From assembly GCF_027270315.1 (NCBI RefSeq), contig NZ_CP114413.1, positions 310,001 through 374,000 of the forward strand: DNA of 64,000 bases, written 5' to 3'. The notes beneath the pieces were generated by a model. It worked only from the letters and a program-made list of their open reading frames with translations, was not told the origin of the DNA and ran no database searches. Both the position numbers and the translations under genes were made by a program. This stretch comes from Streptomyces cinnabarinus (GTDB taxonomy: Bacteria > Actinomycetota > Actinomycetes > Streptomycetales > Streptomycetaceae). Within the stretch, counting starts at the first letter, position 1, and every line of letters begins with the position of its first letter. Below are positions 1-8,486 of this stretch, one piece after another.

Positions 1-232
1 CGGCGACGTCGTCCTGCTCTACACCGACGGTGTCATCGAGGCCCGCGACAGCCAGGGCCTGTTCTACCCGCTCGCGGAACGGGCGGCCGGCACGACCGGC
101 AAGGGCCCCGACGCGCTCCTGGCCCACCTGCGCACGGACCTGTTGCGCCACGTCGGCGGCCGGCTCGGCGATGACGCGGCCATGGTGGCGATCCAGCGGA
201 AACCGCGCCGGCCGTACGAGGCACCGGCTTGA
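1..232 (+). CDS. PP2C/SpoIIE-type serine phosphatase, C-terminal fragment
   Basis: This is the 3' end of a gene that begins before the window; the reading frame is open from base 2 and stops with TGA at 230-232. The 76 visible residues contain LLYTDGVIEARDSQG followed by DDAAMVAI near the end. These are the two closing metal-site motifs of the SpoIIE/RsbU PP2C family (YTDGxxE and DDxAxxxx). Such phosphatases dephosphorylate anti-anti-sigma proteins and are abundant in Streptomyces, often behind PAS or GAF sensor domains, which would lie upstream here. Substrate and sensor cannot be seen. Confidence 0.85.
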   Translation, partial: GDVVLLYTDGVIEARDSQGLFYPLAERAAGTTGKGPDALLAHLRTDLLRHVGGRLGDDAAMVAIQRKPRRPYEAPA

Positions 233-238
233 CCTTGA

Positions 239-262
239 CACAGTGACAAGCCCTTCACTGTG
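239..262. promoter_or_regulatory. MerR-type operator/promoter of the HEAT-repeat operon
   Basis: Perfect inverted repeat CACAGTGA (239-246) and TCACTGTG (255-262) with an 8-base spacer. A consensus -35 TTGACA lies at 235-240, just before and overlapping it. A dyad lying between -35 and -10 is the known layout of MerR-activated promoters, and a MerR gene is the second gene of the downstream operon, so autoregulation is inferred. The site also covers the GTG at 260, which argues that translation starts at the ATG at 281. Confidence 0.7.
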
Positions 263-280
263 GCCGAGGAGGTGCTCTCC

Positions 281-943
281 ATGCCCACACAGAACACGAA
301 CACCATGGCAGCGCTCCAGGGGCTGCGGCACGGCGACTCGTCCGTGCGACTCCGGGCGGCGCTGGCCATGGGCACGGCCCCGGACCCTCGATACGTCGAC
401 GGGCTCATCGAGCGATGCGCGGTGGAGCCCGAGTTCTTCGTGCGGGACATGCTCACCTGGGCGATCACCCGGCACCCCGCGCCGCTCACCGTTCCAAAAC
501 TCACCGAGGAGCTGCGGTCGGAGCGGGCGCAGGCACGCAGTCAGGCCCTGCACACCTTGTCCAAGGTCGGCGACCGCCAGGCATGGTCGGCGATCACCCG
601 CGCGCATCTGACCGACGCCAGCGACGAGGTGGCGCGGAGCGCTTGGCGAGCCGCGGTCGTCCTGGTCCCCGAGGCCGCGAAGCCGGAGCTGGCCGAAGCA
701 TTGGCGACCCAGCTGGGCCGCGGTGGACGTGACACACAGCTAAGCCTCAGCCAGGCCCTGATCGCACTCGGTGACGAGGCCGAGCCCGCCCTCCACGCCG
801 CGACGACGCATAGCCTCGTCCCTGTGCGGCAGCACGCAGTGGCGACCCAGCGGCTGGCGCGCGACCCGGACGCCGTTTTCGAGTTCGCGCTGGACGAGGC
901 GAAGCGGATCGTGGCCCTGGGCCCCGGCAGGCAGGAGGAGTGA
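281..943 (+). CDS. HEAT-repeat protein
   Basis: A 220-residue soluble protein made almost wholly of alpha-helical HEAT/PBS-lyase type repeats. Recurrent units include SSVRLRAALAMG near residue 20 and RAQARSQALHTLSKVGD near residue 85. It has no signal peptide, membrane segment or catalytic motif. HEAT proteins are scaffolds or binding surfaces. I chose the ATG at 281 because GAGGAGG lies about 10 bases upstream and the alternative GTG at 260 sits inside the operator dyad. It ends 6 bases before a MerR regulator that also carries HEAT repeats, so the pair is an operon and the two proteins may interact or sense the same partner (inference). Confidence 0.8.
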   Translation: MPTQNTNTMAALQGLRHGDSSVRLRAALAMGTAPDPRYVDGLIERCAVEPEFFVRDMLTWAITRHPAPLTVPKLTEELRSERAQARSQALHTLSKVGDRQAWSAITRAHLTDASDEVARSAWRAAVVLVPEAAKPELAEALATQLGRGGRDTQLSLSQALIALGDEAEPALHAATTHSLVPVRQHAVATQRLARDPDAVFEFALDEAKRIVALGPGRQEE

Positions 944-949
944 ACAGCG

Positions 950-1951
950 GTGTTGATCGGCGACGTGGCACGACGGTCCGGGGTCAGCGCCCGCATGCTC
1001 CGGCACTACGAGTTACTCGGCCTGGTACGGCCGACGGGACGCACGGCCGGCGGCTACCGCGAGTACTCCGGCGCGGACATCCAGCGGATCTTCCACATCG
1101 AGAGCCTGCGCTCCTTGGGACTCTCGCTGCGTGACGTCGGACGCGCCCTGGACGATCCCGCCTTCCGGCCCTCGGATCTGGTCGCCGACCTGATCCGCCA
1201 GACGCAGGCACGCATCGCACGGGAGACGGAGTTGCTCCGGCAGCTCAGCCGCATCGACGCCGCGGAGCCCACCGGCTGGCAGGACGTGCTCCAGACCGTC
1301 TCCCTCCTCCAGGCCCTCGCGTCGGAGAGCGCGGGGATACGTCAGCGAGCCGCCCTGGCCTCGGTCGAAGGGGCGCCGATGCCGGTGGAGGCCCTGGTGG
1401 ACGCCGCGTTGACCGAGTCGGACCCCATCGTCGCCGGAGCCCTGCACTGGGCGCTGGTGCAGAGCGGCGACGCGGCACTTGCGCTGTTGGCGCAGAGCCT
1501 GGCCTCGCCGGAGGCGGAGGTGCGCGAGCGGGCCGTCCGGGCCGTCGCCGAGGTTCCGGGCCCGGCGGCGACCGCCCTGCTCCGGGACGCCCTCACCAGC
1601 CCCGACCTGGTGGTCCGCAGATGCGCCGCTGTGGTGCTGGGAGCGCGTGGCGTGGCCGACTCGGTCCCCACGCTCATCGACATGATCGTCGACGAGGTCA
1701 ACGACGTGGACGCCGCTGACGCGCTGGGCACGCTGGCCGGCGATCCCTCGCTGGCGGAGACGATCGCCGCCGGACTCGTCGACCGCCTGGCCGGTGGCGC
1801 CACGCACGCCGTACGTCGCCGTCTCGCGCAGGCCCTCGCGGACATCCCCGGCGCCACGGCGTCACGCGCCCTGACGGAACTCGCGGACGACGAGGACCGC
1901 GGGGTCGCGCTGACCGCGGCGTACATCCTCACGCTGCGTGCATCGCGCTGA
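950..1951 (+). CDS. MerR-family regulator with C-terminal HEAT repeats
   Basis: 333 residues starting at GTG, with AGGAGG about 10 bases upstream. Residues 1-70 form a MerR winged helix: GDVARRSGVSARMLRHYE, then GYREYSGADIQRI. A coiled-coil dimerisation helix follows (about 75-115). The remaining roughly 200 residues are HEAT-like helical repeats, for example SPEAEVRERAVRAVAEVPG and SPDLVVRRCAAVVLGARG. Classical MerR proteins have a short metal- or drug-binding tail; this one has a protein-interaction-like solenoid. It is co-transcribed with another HEAT protein and probably acts on the dyad at 239-262. The effector is unknown. Confidence 0.85.
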   Translation: MLIGDVARRSGVSARMLRHYELLGLVRPTGRTAGGYREYSGADIQRIFHIESLRSLGLSLRDVGRALDDPAFRPSDLVADLIRQTQARIARETELLRQLSRIDAAEPTGWQDVLQTVSLLQALASESAGIRQRAALASVEGAPMPVEALVDAALTESDPIVAGALHWALVQSGDAALALLAQSLASPEAEVRERAVRAVAEVPGPAATALLRDALTSPDLVVRRCAAVVLGARGVADSVPTLIDMIVDEVNDVDAADALGTLAGDPSLAETIAAGLVDRLAGGATHAVRRRLAQALADIPGATASRALTELADDEDRGVALTAAYILTLRASR

Positions 1952-1958
1952 GGAGCGG

Positions 1959-3107
1959 TCAAGTGGGGTTGTTCTGTCCGTCCATGAGCCGCTCGATCGC
2001 GGACAGGACGCCCTCCAACGCGCCGGGCTCGGCGGCCAGGGAGGTCAGGGAGACGGACGGCCAGGCGTTGTAGTTCTTCACGGGTAGCGCCGCCAGCATC
2101 TCCACCAGCCCGGGTACGGCCGGCAGGGAAGCCGCGAACTCCGCCGCCCGCTCGCGGCCGAGGTGATGGATGATCGAGCCGAAGGCGAAGGAGAGGTCGT
2201 CCCGCGCTGGACCGTCCTGCAAGGACAGCGTCCAGACCGGCACCTGCCGCCCGGCCGCGGGGTAATAGACGGACATGCTCCGGTACTTGGCCGTTCCGCC
2301 CTCCGGTCGGCCCTTCCCCGCCGCGTGATCGAGCAGGGCGGTCGCCATCCGCCGCACTTCCGGATCGGGGCGGGACTGGATCGCCGCGTCCATGTCGGCG
2401 CGGGTCGTCTTGCGTGTGGGGCCGCGGCCGGAAGGGGACTTCGCCGCCGTGGCGACCTCGCCGTGGATCCGCGGGACGAGGACCCGGAGGTCGCCGCCGT
2501 CTCCGTACTGGGTCAGCTCGACGGCGTACACATCCGTCTGCCGCATCTGCCGGTTCAGGAATTCCACGATCGCCCGCAGCTCCAGCGGAATCCGATCGGC
2601 GACGAACAGCAGCCGCATCTGCCCGGCGGCCAGCCGCTCCTCGACCGTCGCCCAGAACTCCTCCGTCGGCTGGTCACCGAGGAGTTCTCCGTACGCCTCC
2701 TCCACCGGTCGGCCGTCCATGGCGCAGGTGTCCTCGAAGGAACGCCGTAGCAGTGCGGCGGGCCAGTAACGGGCGGCGTTCGCCGCATAGTCCAGCATCT
2801 GCCCGACGACCTCACGGCGGATCCGGGTGTCGGTGGCCCGCTTGACCTCCACCAGGGTCGGCACCCCGTCGGCGTCGACGAAGAGATGATCCAGCCAGTA
2901 CGCCGGGCCGCCCTCCGTGCTCGTCGGCACCCCCATCTCCCGGGCCACCAACACCAGTCGCAGCGGCCGCCCACTGGCCAGCGTTCCGAAGTCGAGCACC
3001 CGCGGATGACGCGCGAGCAACTCCTGGAACTCCTCCTCGGTCTCGAACCCGGCGAGCTCCAGCGCCCGCAGCTCCTCGCCCAGGACGAACACCGGCTGAT
3101 CCGACAT
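1959..3107 (-). CDS. PD-(D/E)XK nuclease-like hypothetical protein
   Basis: 382 residues; the ATG at 3107 is preceded by GGGAG. Around residues 71-107 there is a recognisable PD-(D/E)XK-type core: WLDHLFVD (Asp73), then LVEVKR (Glu87, Lys89), then QMLDY (Gln103, Tyr107). This resembles the NucS/RecB-like nuclease arrangement, in which Asp, Glu and Lys hold metal and the QxxxY helix contributes to the site. The C-terminal half has no recognised domain. It is convergent with the MerR gene, 7 bases between stops. DNA-end processing, repair or restriction are possible roles; the sequence does not decide. Confidence 0.6.
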   Translation of the reverse strand: MSDQPVFVLGEELRALELAGFETEEEFQELLARHPRVLDFGTLASGRPLRLVLVAREMGVPTSTEGGPAYWLDHLFVDADGVPTLVEVKRATDTRIRREVVGQMLDYAANAARYWPAALLRRSFEDTCAMDGRPVEEAYGELLGDQPTEEFWATVEERLAAGQMRLLFVADRIPLELRAIVEFLNRQMRQTDVYAVELTQYGDGGDLRVLVPRIHGEVATAAKSPSGRGPTRKTTRADMDAAIQSRPDPEVRRMATALLDHAAGKGRPEGGTAKYRSMSVYYPAAGRQVPVWTLSLQDGPARDDLSFAFGSIIHHLGRERAAEFAASLPAVPGLVEMLAALPVKNYNAWPSVSLTSLAAEPGALEGVLSAIERLMDGQNNPT

Positions 3108-3161
3108 GCGCTCCCACCCTCGCGGTCACTGACCGTTCCCCACCGATCACGTCCCATTACC

Positions 3162-4001
3162 TCACACGGAGTCGAGGTCGGACTGCAGCATCAGATGATC
3201 CGAGTACGGGGAGGCCAGGACGCGGTGCCTGAGCGGGGTGATGCCGCGCAGAAAGATGTAGTCGAACTTGCTCTGCCATTCCGTGGTCGGCTCGCACGTC
3301 CCGACGGGCGAAGGATGACACTGCGGGTCGACATCCGTGGCGAGTTCCCACATCGGGGCGAGTTCGGGAGCGTCCGGTACGGCGTTGAAGTCACCGAGGA
3401 CGATGGCCCGGTCGTGCCGGGCCACCACAGCGGCGAGCACGCGCGCCTGGTCCGCCCGGACCTGCTCCTGACGACGTTCGGCGAGGTGGGTGTTGAAGAC
3501 CCGCACCTGCTTGCCGCCCACCCGGGTGGTGACGGCCATGTACCCGCGGTCCTCCGACCCGCCTTCGGGATACTCCACGCTGACAGGGTCCGTCATCGGC
3601 GCCGCCGACAGGATCGCCTGGCCGTAGGCTCCCGGACTCCACGGAGCTCCGCCGCAGCGGCCCCACTTGCGCAGTACCGTCCCGTACTCGACGTGGTAGA
3701 CCAGCCCGTGCAGATTCTCCAGATACTCCCGGATCCGCGCGACATCCGGCTCACACGCCTCCTGGAGGCCGATGACCTGAGGCGCGTACTTGGCGATCTC
3801 CGCCGCGCGGTCGACGTTGCTCTCCTCACAGGGGTTGCAGAGGTTCCACGTCATAACCCGGTTCGGTACGGCGTCCTTCACGGCGACGCCGGGCCGTGAT
3901 CCGCCGATGAGGGCGCCGCCCGGTGCGCTGGGGCCGATCAGCACCATACAGACCACGATCACGGCCCCCGCGAGCAACCGCGCGCCCACTCCGAGCAACA
4001 T
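3162..4001 (-). CDS. Secreted endonuclease/exonuclease/phosphatase (EEP) family protein
   Basis: About 279 residues. The N-terminus (MLLGVGARLLAGAVIVVCMV) is a signal peptide or membrane anchor. The mature part carries the EEP motifs in order: MTWNL, LQEAC (metal Glu), NTHL, GDFNA, DYIF and SDHL. This fold cleaves phosphodiesters or phosphomonoesters, for example nucleic acids or sphingomyelin; the substrate is not evident. An in-frame TTG at 4049 would lengthen it, but the ATG at 4001 places the hydrophobic segment at the N-terminus and has AGGAGG just upstream, although unusually close. A GTG at 3989 is also possible. Confidence 0.75.
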   Translation of the reverse strand: MLLGVGARLLAGAVIVVCMVLIGPSAPGGALIGGSRPGVAVKDAVPNRVMTWNLCNPCEESNVDRAAEIAKYAPQVIGLQEACEPDVARIREYLENLHGLVYHVEYGTVLRKWGRCGGAPWSPGAYGQAILSAAPMTDPVSVEYPEGGSEDRGYMAVTTRVGGKQVRVFNTHLAERRQEQVRADQARVLAAVVARHDRAIVLGDFNAVPDAPELAPMWELATDVDPQCHPSPVGTCEPTTEWQSKFDYIFLRGITPLRHRVLASPYSDHLMLQSDLDSV

Positions 4002-4132
4002 CGCCTCCTGGCTGGGGATGCGCAGGGCATCCGACGTCTCCAACCACAAGGTTATGGGACGAAGTTGTCAGCAACCTGTCGACGAGATCTCCGGGGCCTC
4101 CGCCAGACCTCATTGCCGTAAGGATGGATCTC

Positions 4133-5839
4133 ATGACTCACCGTCCTCCCGCCCCGTCTGCGGATACCGCCGCCCTGCCCCGCCGCTTGGCCGATGCCTA
4201 CGTCGACGAGCTGATCGGTCTCGACCCCGTCACCGCGACGCTCCTGGGTGCCGAGAAGGGTGCCGAATCGCTTCCCGACTACTCCCCCGCCGGCCAGGCC
4301 GCCCGGGCCGACCTGGCCCGTCGGACCCTGGAGCGGCTGGCCGCGGCCGAGGAGCTGCCGGGCGCGGATAGCGTCCCGGAGCGGCGGTGCGCGCGTCTGT
4401 TGCGGGAGCGGCTGACGGCCCAGCTGTCGATGTATGAGGCAGGTGAGGGAATGCGTGAGGTCAACACCATCGACTCGCCCGTGCAGCAGGTGCGCAGGGT
4501 GTTCACCCTCATGCCGACGGAGGGTGAGCGGGACTGGGAGGTGATCGGGCGGCGGATGCGGGCGGTACCAGCCGCGCTGGAGGGCTATCGGGCCGCACTG
4601 GCCGAGGGGATGGACCGTGGATTACCTGCGGGGCCGCGCCAAGTCACCGCAGTGGTGGGGCAGTTGACGCAGTGGATGGAGGGTGGGAGTGGCGGCTGGT
4701 TCGCCGGGTTCGCCGCCGGTGGTCCGCCGGGACTGCGTCCGGAGCTGGCGGAGGCCGCGTCGCAGGCCACTCGGAGTCTGGCCGCCCTGCGTGACTGGCT
4801 GTCCGGTGTGTACGCGCCGGCCGTCGTCGGCGCGCCGGAGGTGGTGGGGCGGGAACGGTACGCCCGCTTCTCCCGGCTGTGGACGGGCGCGGACCTGGAC
4901 CTCGATGAGGCGTACGCCTACGGCTGGTCGGAGTTTCACCGGCTGCTGGCCGAGATGCGCGCGGAGGCCGACCGCGTACTGCCCGGGGCCACCTCGCCAT
5001 GGGCGGCGCTGGCCTGGGCGGATGAGCACGGTGAGCGCATCACGGGCGTGGCGGAGACCCGCCGCTGGCTCCAGGCGCTGATGGACGAGGCCATCGAGGC
5101 GCTGGACGGCACGCATTTCGAACTGGCCGAGCGCATCAAGCGCGTGGAGTCGTGCATCGCCCCGGAGGGCAGTGTGGCGGCGCCGTACTACACCCAGCCC
5201 TCGGAGGACTTCTCCCGGCCGGGCCGCACCTGGCTGCCGACGCTGGGGCACACCTCGTTCGCCGCCCACGACCTGGTGTCGACCTGGTACCACGAAGGCG
5301 TGCCCGGCCATCACCTCCAGCGCGCGCAGTGGCTGCACGTGGCCGGGGAACTGTCCCGCTACCAGACCACGGTCGGGCGCATCAGCGCGAACTGCGAGGG
5401 CTGGGCCCTGTATGCCGAGCGGCTCATGGACGAGCTGGGCTTCCTGGGGACCGCGGAGCGCCGCCTCGGGTACCTCGACCAGCAGATGATGCGGGCCGTG
5501 CGGGTCGTCGTCGACATCGGTATGCACCTGGAGCTGGCGATCCCGGCCGATTCGCCGTTCCGGCCGGGTGAACGCTGGACACCCGAGCGGGCGTTGGAGT
5601 TCTTCGGCCGCTACAGCAGCCGCCCCGAGGACTTCGTCGAGAGCGAGGTCATGCGGTATCTCGGCTGGCCCGCGCAGGCGATCGGCTACAAACTCGGCGA
5701 ACGCGCCTGGCTCCGGGGCCGGGCGGCCGCGCAGCGGCGACACGGCACCCGGTTCGACGCCAAGGCATGGCACATGGCCGCGCTCTCACTCGGTTCACTC
5801 GGCCTGGACGACCTCGTCACCGAACTGTCCACGCTGTAG
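4133..5839 (+). CDS. DUF885 family protein (putative metallopeptidase-like)
   Basis: 568 residues. The motif HEGVPGHHLQ near residue 388 is the hallmark of DUF885, an HExxH-like zinc site. Other conserved stretches are NCEGWALYAERLMDE and the C-terminal FSRPEDFVESEVMRYL-like region (here SSRPEDFVESEVMRYLGWP). DUF885 proteins are widespread in actinobacteria and are thought to be hydrolases, but no substrate is established here. There is no signal peptide, so it is probably cytoplasmic. The frame is open far upstream, but AAGGA lies 9 bases before the ATG at 4133, which begins MTHRPPAPS; an ATG at 4124 is an alternative. Confidence 0.8.
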   Translation: MTHRPPAPSADTAALPRRLADAYVDELIGLDPVTATLLGAEKGAESLPDYSPAGQAARADLARRTLERLAAAEELPGADSVPERRCARLLRERLTAQLSMYEAGEGMREVNTIDSPVQQVRRVFTLMPTEGERDWEVIGRRMRAVPAALEGYRAALAEGMDRGLPAGPRQVTAVVGQLTQWMEGGSGGWFAGFAAGGPPGLRPELAEAASQATRSLAALRDWLSGVYAPAVVGAPEVVGRERYARFSRLWTGADLDLDEAYAYGWSEFHRLLAEMRAEADRVLPGATSPWAALAWADEHGERITGVAETRRWLQALMDEAIEALDGTHFELAERIKRVESCIAPEGSVAAPYYTQPSEDFSRPGRTWLPTLGHTSFAAHDLVSTWYHEGVPGHHLQRAQWLHVAGELSRYQTTVGRISANCEGWALYAERLMDELGFLGTAERRLGYLDQQMMRAVRVVVDIGMHLELAIPADSPFRPGERWTPERALEFFGRYSSRPEDFVESEVMRYLGWPAQAIGYKLGERAWLRGRAAAQRRHGTRFDAKAWHMAALSLGSLGLDDLVTELSTL

Positions 5840-5861
5840 CGGAGGCCACGTCGACGCCGTC

Positions 5862-6680
5862 CTACTCGTCCGGCTCCCATGCGTCGAGCAGGTCGAAGAG
5901 GACGCGGTCGCCGTCGATCTTCAGGGAGTCCACCGGAATGCGGCCGTACAGGGTGAGGACCAGTTCACCGGCCGTGGCTCGGGCGGAGGCAGTGGCTGTG
6001 TCCGGGCCCGCGGCAGGAACGGCGGCGGACGTGGAAAGGCGGGTGCTCCCCGCGCCGTCGGCGGAGAGCGAGAGACGCCAGGAGCGGCCCTCGGTGGCGT
6101 GGAAGTCGACGGCGGCGGGCTGGTGGGGCCAGGCACTGGTCGTGGCGCAGCAGGTGGTCAGGAACTCGTCGACACCGTCGAGTGCCGCCTCCTCCGGCAG
6201 CGGCTGCGGGGCGCCCAGGGTGACTTGGGCGTCGTAGGTGTGCACCGTGGCCTCCTGGACCTGGTGCCGGGCGACGGCGCCGGAGGTCTGCGGCGACTCC
6301 GACGCACCCCACCACGTCCAACAACCGCGATCCGGTCCGGCCTCGCGCAGCGCGCTCTGCAACAGCCTCGTCGACTCGGCCGACCAGGCCAGCAGCGCCT
6401 CGCGTTCCCGGGGCGCGACCAGCGCTCCCTCCGAGGCGGGCGTGGCCGGACCGTCGGCCGGTCCCGCGGCGACGTTGGCGGCCCAGCGGCGGTGCACTCC
6501 GCCCAGGTGCTGCACGAGATCGAACAGTGTCCATTCGGGGCAGGTCGGCACCTGCGCGTCGAGGCTGGGAGCGGCGGCGACGGCGGCTCGGAAGGCCTCA
6601 GCCCGTTCGTCGATCAGCCGCAGCAGTACGGGGAACTCCAAAGTCTTTTCCACGCCCGGCTTTGTATCACCGTGCCCCAT
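5862..6680 (-). CDS. Maleylpyruvate isomerase-like mycothiol-dependent enzyme
   Basis: About 272 residues. The N-terminal part (VPTCPEWTLFDLVQHLGGVHRRW) matches the mycothiol-binding, DinB-like domain of the maleylpyruvate isomerase superfamily, with the conserved metal His in LVQHLG. Many Streptomyces paralogues of unknown substrate share this architecture. The start is uncertain: the ATG at 6680 overlaps the preceding GNAT gene by 14 bases, while a GTG at 6653 (MEKTLEFP...) would leave a 13-base gap and gives the usual family N-terminus. The frame extends to 6770 without support. Confidence 0.75.
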   Translation of the reverse strand: MGHGDTKPGVEKTLEFPVLLRLIDERAEAFRAAVAAAPSLDAQVPTCPEWTLFDLVQHLGGVHRRWAANVAAGPADGPATPASEGALVAPREREALLAWSAESTRLLQSALREAGPDRGCWTWWGASESPQTSGAVARHQVQEATVHTYDAQVTLGAPQPLPEEAALDGVDEFLTTCCATTSAWPHQPAAVDFHATEGRSWRLSLSADGAGSTRLSTSAAVPAAGPDTATASARATAGELVLTLYGRIPVDSLKIDGDRVLFDLLDAWEPDE

Positions 6681-7119
6681 CGGCCGGCACACCATTTTCC
6701 CAGCTCGCGCTGTTGATCCGGCGTGCCATGAAGACGTCGACCAGGTCCTCGGATTCGACCCTGAAGCCATGTCGTTCGTACAGGCGGCGGGCAGGGCTGC
6801 CTTGGAGCACGTTCAGTCGTATCAGGGCACCGGCAAGGTCACCGCGCTCCAGCAGGTGGCGCAGTACGGCCGAACCGAGCCCGCTGCCCTGGAGGTGCGG
6901 GGCCAGGTAGAAGTGCTCCAGCCAGTGCGCGTCCTGGGCCGGTCGCAGTGCCACGCAGCCGGCGAAGGCTCCGCCGACTTCGATCACCCAGGTATGGGCA
7001 GGGTCGAATCCGTCCCGCAGTCGCTGCCGCACCCGGACGGGGTCGTACCGCCCCAGCTGTTCGAGATCGGCGCGCAGCACCACCGCGCGCAGTTCGGCCA
7101 CGGCATCGACGTCCGCCAT
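6667..7119 (-). CDS. GNAT-family N-acetyltransferase
   Basis: 150 residues. Motif A is clear: LEHFYLAPHLQGSGLGSAVL (QGxGLG acetyl-CoA loop), followed by ARRLYERHGFRVE near the C-terminus. These enzymes transfer acetyl from acetyl-CoA to an amine. The first beta strand is odd: the in-frame codons before the ATG read DWELRQAS, the usual GNAT opening, but no start codon precedes them and a TAG stands just upstream. Either this ATG is a genuine shortened start or the true 5' end is lost by mutation. The substrate is unknown. Confidence 0.75.
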   Translation of the reverse strand: MADVDAVAELRAVVLRADLEQLGRYDPVRVRQRLRDGFDPAHTWVIEVGGAFAGCVALRPAQDAHWLEHFYLAPHLQGSGLGSAVLRHLLERGDLAGALIRLNVLQGSPARRLYERHGFRVESEDLVDVFMARRINSASWENGVPADGAR

Positions 7120-7301
7120 GGACGCCTGCCGGAGTTCCCAGTCCGCGTGATCGCCACGCTACCGAGCCGGATCGCGGGGCTACCGGTGCTTCGCCTTTCG
7201 GTCGGCCGCTGTGCTTTGTCATGCGTGTATCTAGAACTTTTCGGTGTGCCGGTTCACCGTGGTCCCTTCTGTCCGAGCGATGCACCGGAAGGGATCCGCC
7301 C

Positions 7302-8430
7302 GTGAGACGAAGGCGCTTTGTGGCCGGGGCGATCGGCACACTGTCAGCGGTCGCGCTCGGACCTGATCCGGCCCGGGGTGTCACCCCGGTGCCCCGGGCC
7401 GAGGGCTGGCAGGCCGTGCCCGCACCCGGCAGTACTCCTCCGGCGCAGTTGCGCCGTATCGCCGCTGCCGGGACTGAACTGGCGTGGGCTGTCGGTGAGG
7501 AGCAGTTGGGCGGAGCCGGCGGGGCGCGGGCACTGGCCATGGTGTGGGACGGCGGTGGCTGGTCGAAGGCCGACGTATCGCCCCTGGAGCTCACGCGGTT
7601 GAGTGATGTCGCCGGTGTCGGCGCCCATGCCGCGTGGAGTGTGGGTCAGCGTGCCGGGGGCGGGAGCGCGCTGCTGCGGTGGAACGGTACGACCTGGGGT
7701 GAGGTCGCCTTTCCGGGGCAGGGGGAACCGGACCTGCGGCTGAGCGCGGTGGCGGTCGGTCGGGGCGGGCAGGTCTGGGTCTGCGGCAGCCGGGGGGGGC
7801 GCCCTTCGGCTGCTGCACGGGGGCAGGCGGGGCTGGCGGTGGCTGGATCCGCTGCCGGTGGCGAGTGCGAACCTCTACCGGGTCGTCTGGCGTGCGCCCG
7901 GCGAGGTCTGGGTGAGCGGGGATCAGGCGAGCGGGGGCGGCTGGTCCGGGCTGGTGGCCCGCTGGAACGGGGCATGGACGGTACTGCCGCCGATCACGGG
8001 TCTGCGGCTGGGCATCGCCGACGTCCACGCGGCCGGTCCGTGCGATGTCTGGGCGGTGGGCACCGAGGCGGGGATCGGCGGACCGCCGGGGCGTCCCGGC
8101 AACCCCGCGCTCGCGCAGTGGGACGGCACGGCCTGGACACGGGTCGAGGCCGGATTCACGGTCGGCGCGCTCAGCGGCATCGCGGCCGACGCCCAGGGCC
8201 GCGCGGCCTGGATCTGCGGCTGGAACTACCGGGACCAGAGCCGCAGTACGTATCTACGGCGCGACGGTGGCACTTGGGTCATCGTCCGTGGCCCGAGCGG
8301 CACGGCGCCGGCTCCGTACCTGAACGACATCACGCCCGTCCCGGGCACGGCGGGGTTCTGGTCCTCGGGCATGACGAGTCCGGTCCCGGCTCCGCCCACC
8401 GAGGCCTATACGGAACGCCTCGACGCCTGA
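7302..8430 (+). pseudogene. Secreted repeat (beta-propeller-like) protein, frameshifted in a G8 run
   Basis: The start is GTG at 7302, with GGAAGGGA 8 bases upstream. The N-terminus MRRRRFVAGAIGTLSAVALG is a Tat-like signal. Tandem units of about 50 residues follow, with recurrent VWDGGGW, LRWNGTTW, VARWNGAW, LAQWDGTAW and VWAVG motifs, as in secreted propeller-type proteins. Translation in the first frame is good to about 7796. The homology-like pattern then continues in the +1 frame (ALRLLHGGRRG..., WRAPGEVWVSG) to TGA at 8428-8430. The switch lies in eight consecutive G at 7792-7799; seven G would restore one protein of about 375 residues. It is a sequencing error, a slippage mutation or a true pseudogene. 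Confidence 0.75.
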
Positions 8431-8451
8431 CGCAACCCGTCCGCGGTGACC

Positions 8452-8468
8452 CACAACCTTTGGTTGTG
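8452..8468. promoter_or_regulatory. Inverted repeat upstream of the LysR gene
   Basis: Perfect dyad CACAACC-ttt-GGTTGTG, 18 bases before the GTG of the LysR regulator. A -10-like TAGGGT at 8475-8480 lies between them, so transcription may begin almost at the GTG (leaderless). A position overlapping the promoter suggests an autoregulatory operator; a T-n11-A LysR box was not identified. Confidence 0.5.
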
Positions 8469-8486
8469 CCCGCTTAGGGTGCACCC

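Noticed and set aside
4064..4075. GTTG-TCAG-CAAC dyad between the phosphodiesterase and DUF885 genes
   Set aside because: Four-base arms are expected by chance in this sequence; no regulator is adjacent.
3923..4132. 5' extension of the DUF885 reading frame
   Set aside because: It overlaps the divergent phosphodiesterase gene, has no RBS, and its residues do not resemble the family; the ATG at 4133 has AAGGA upstream.
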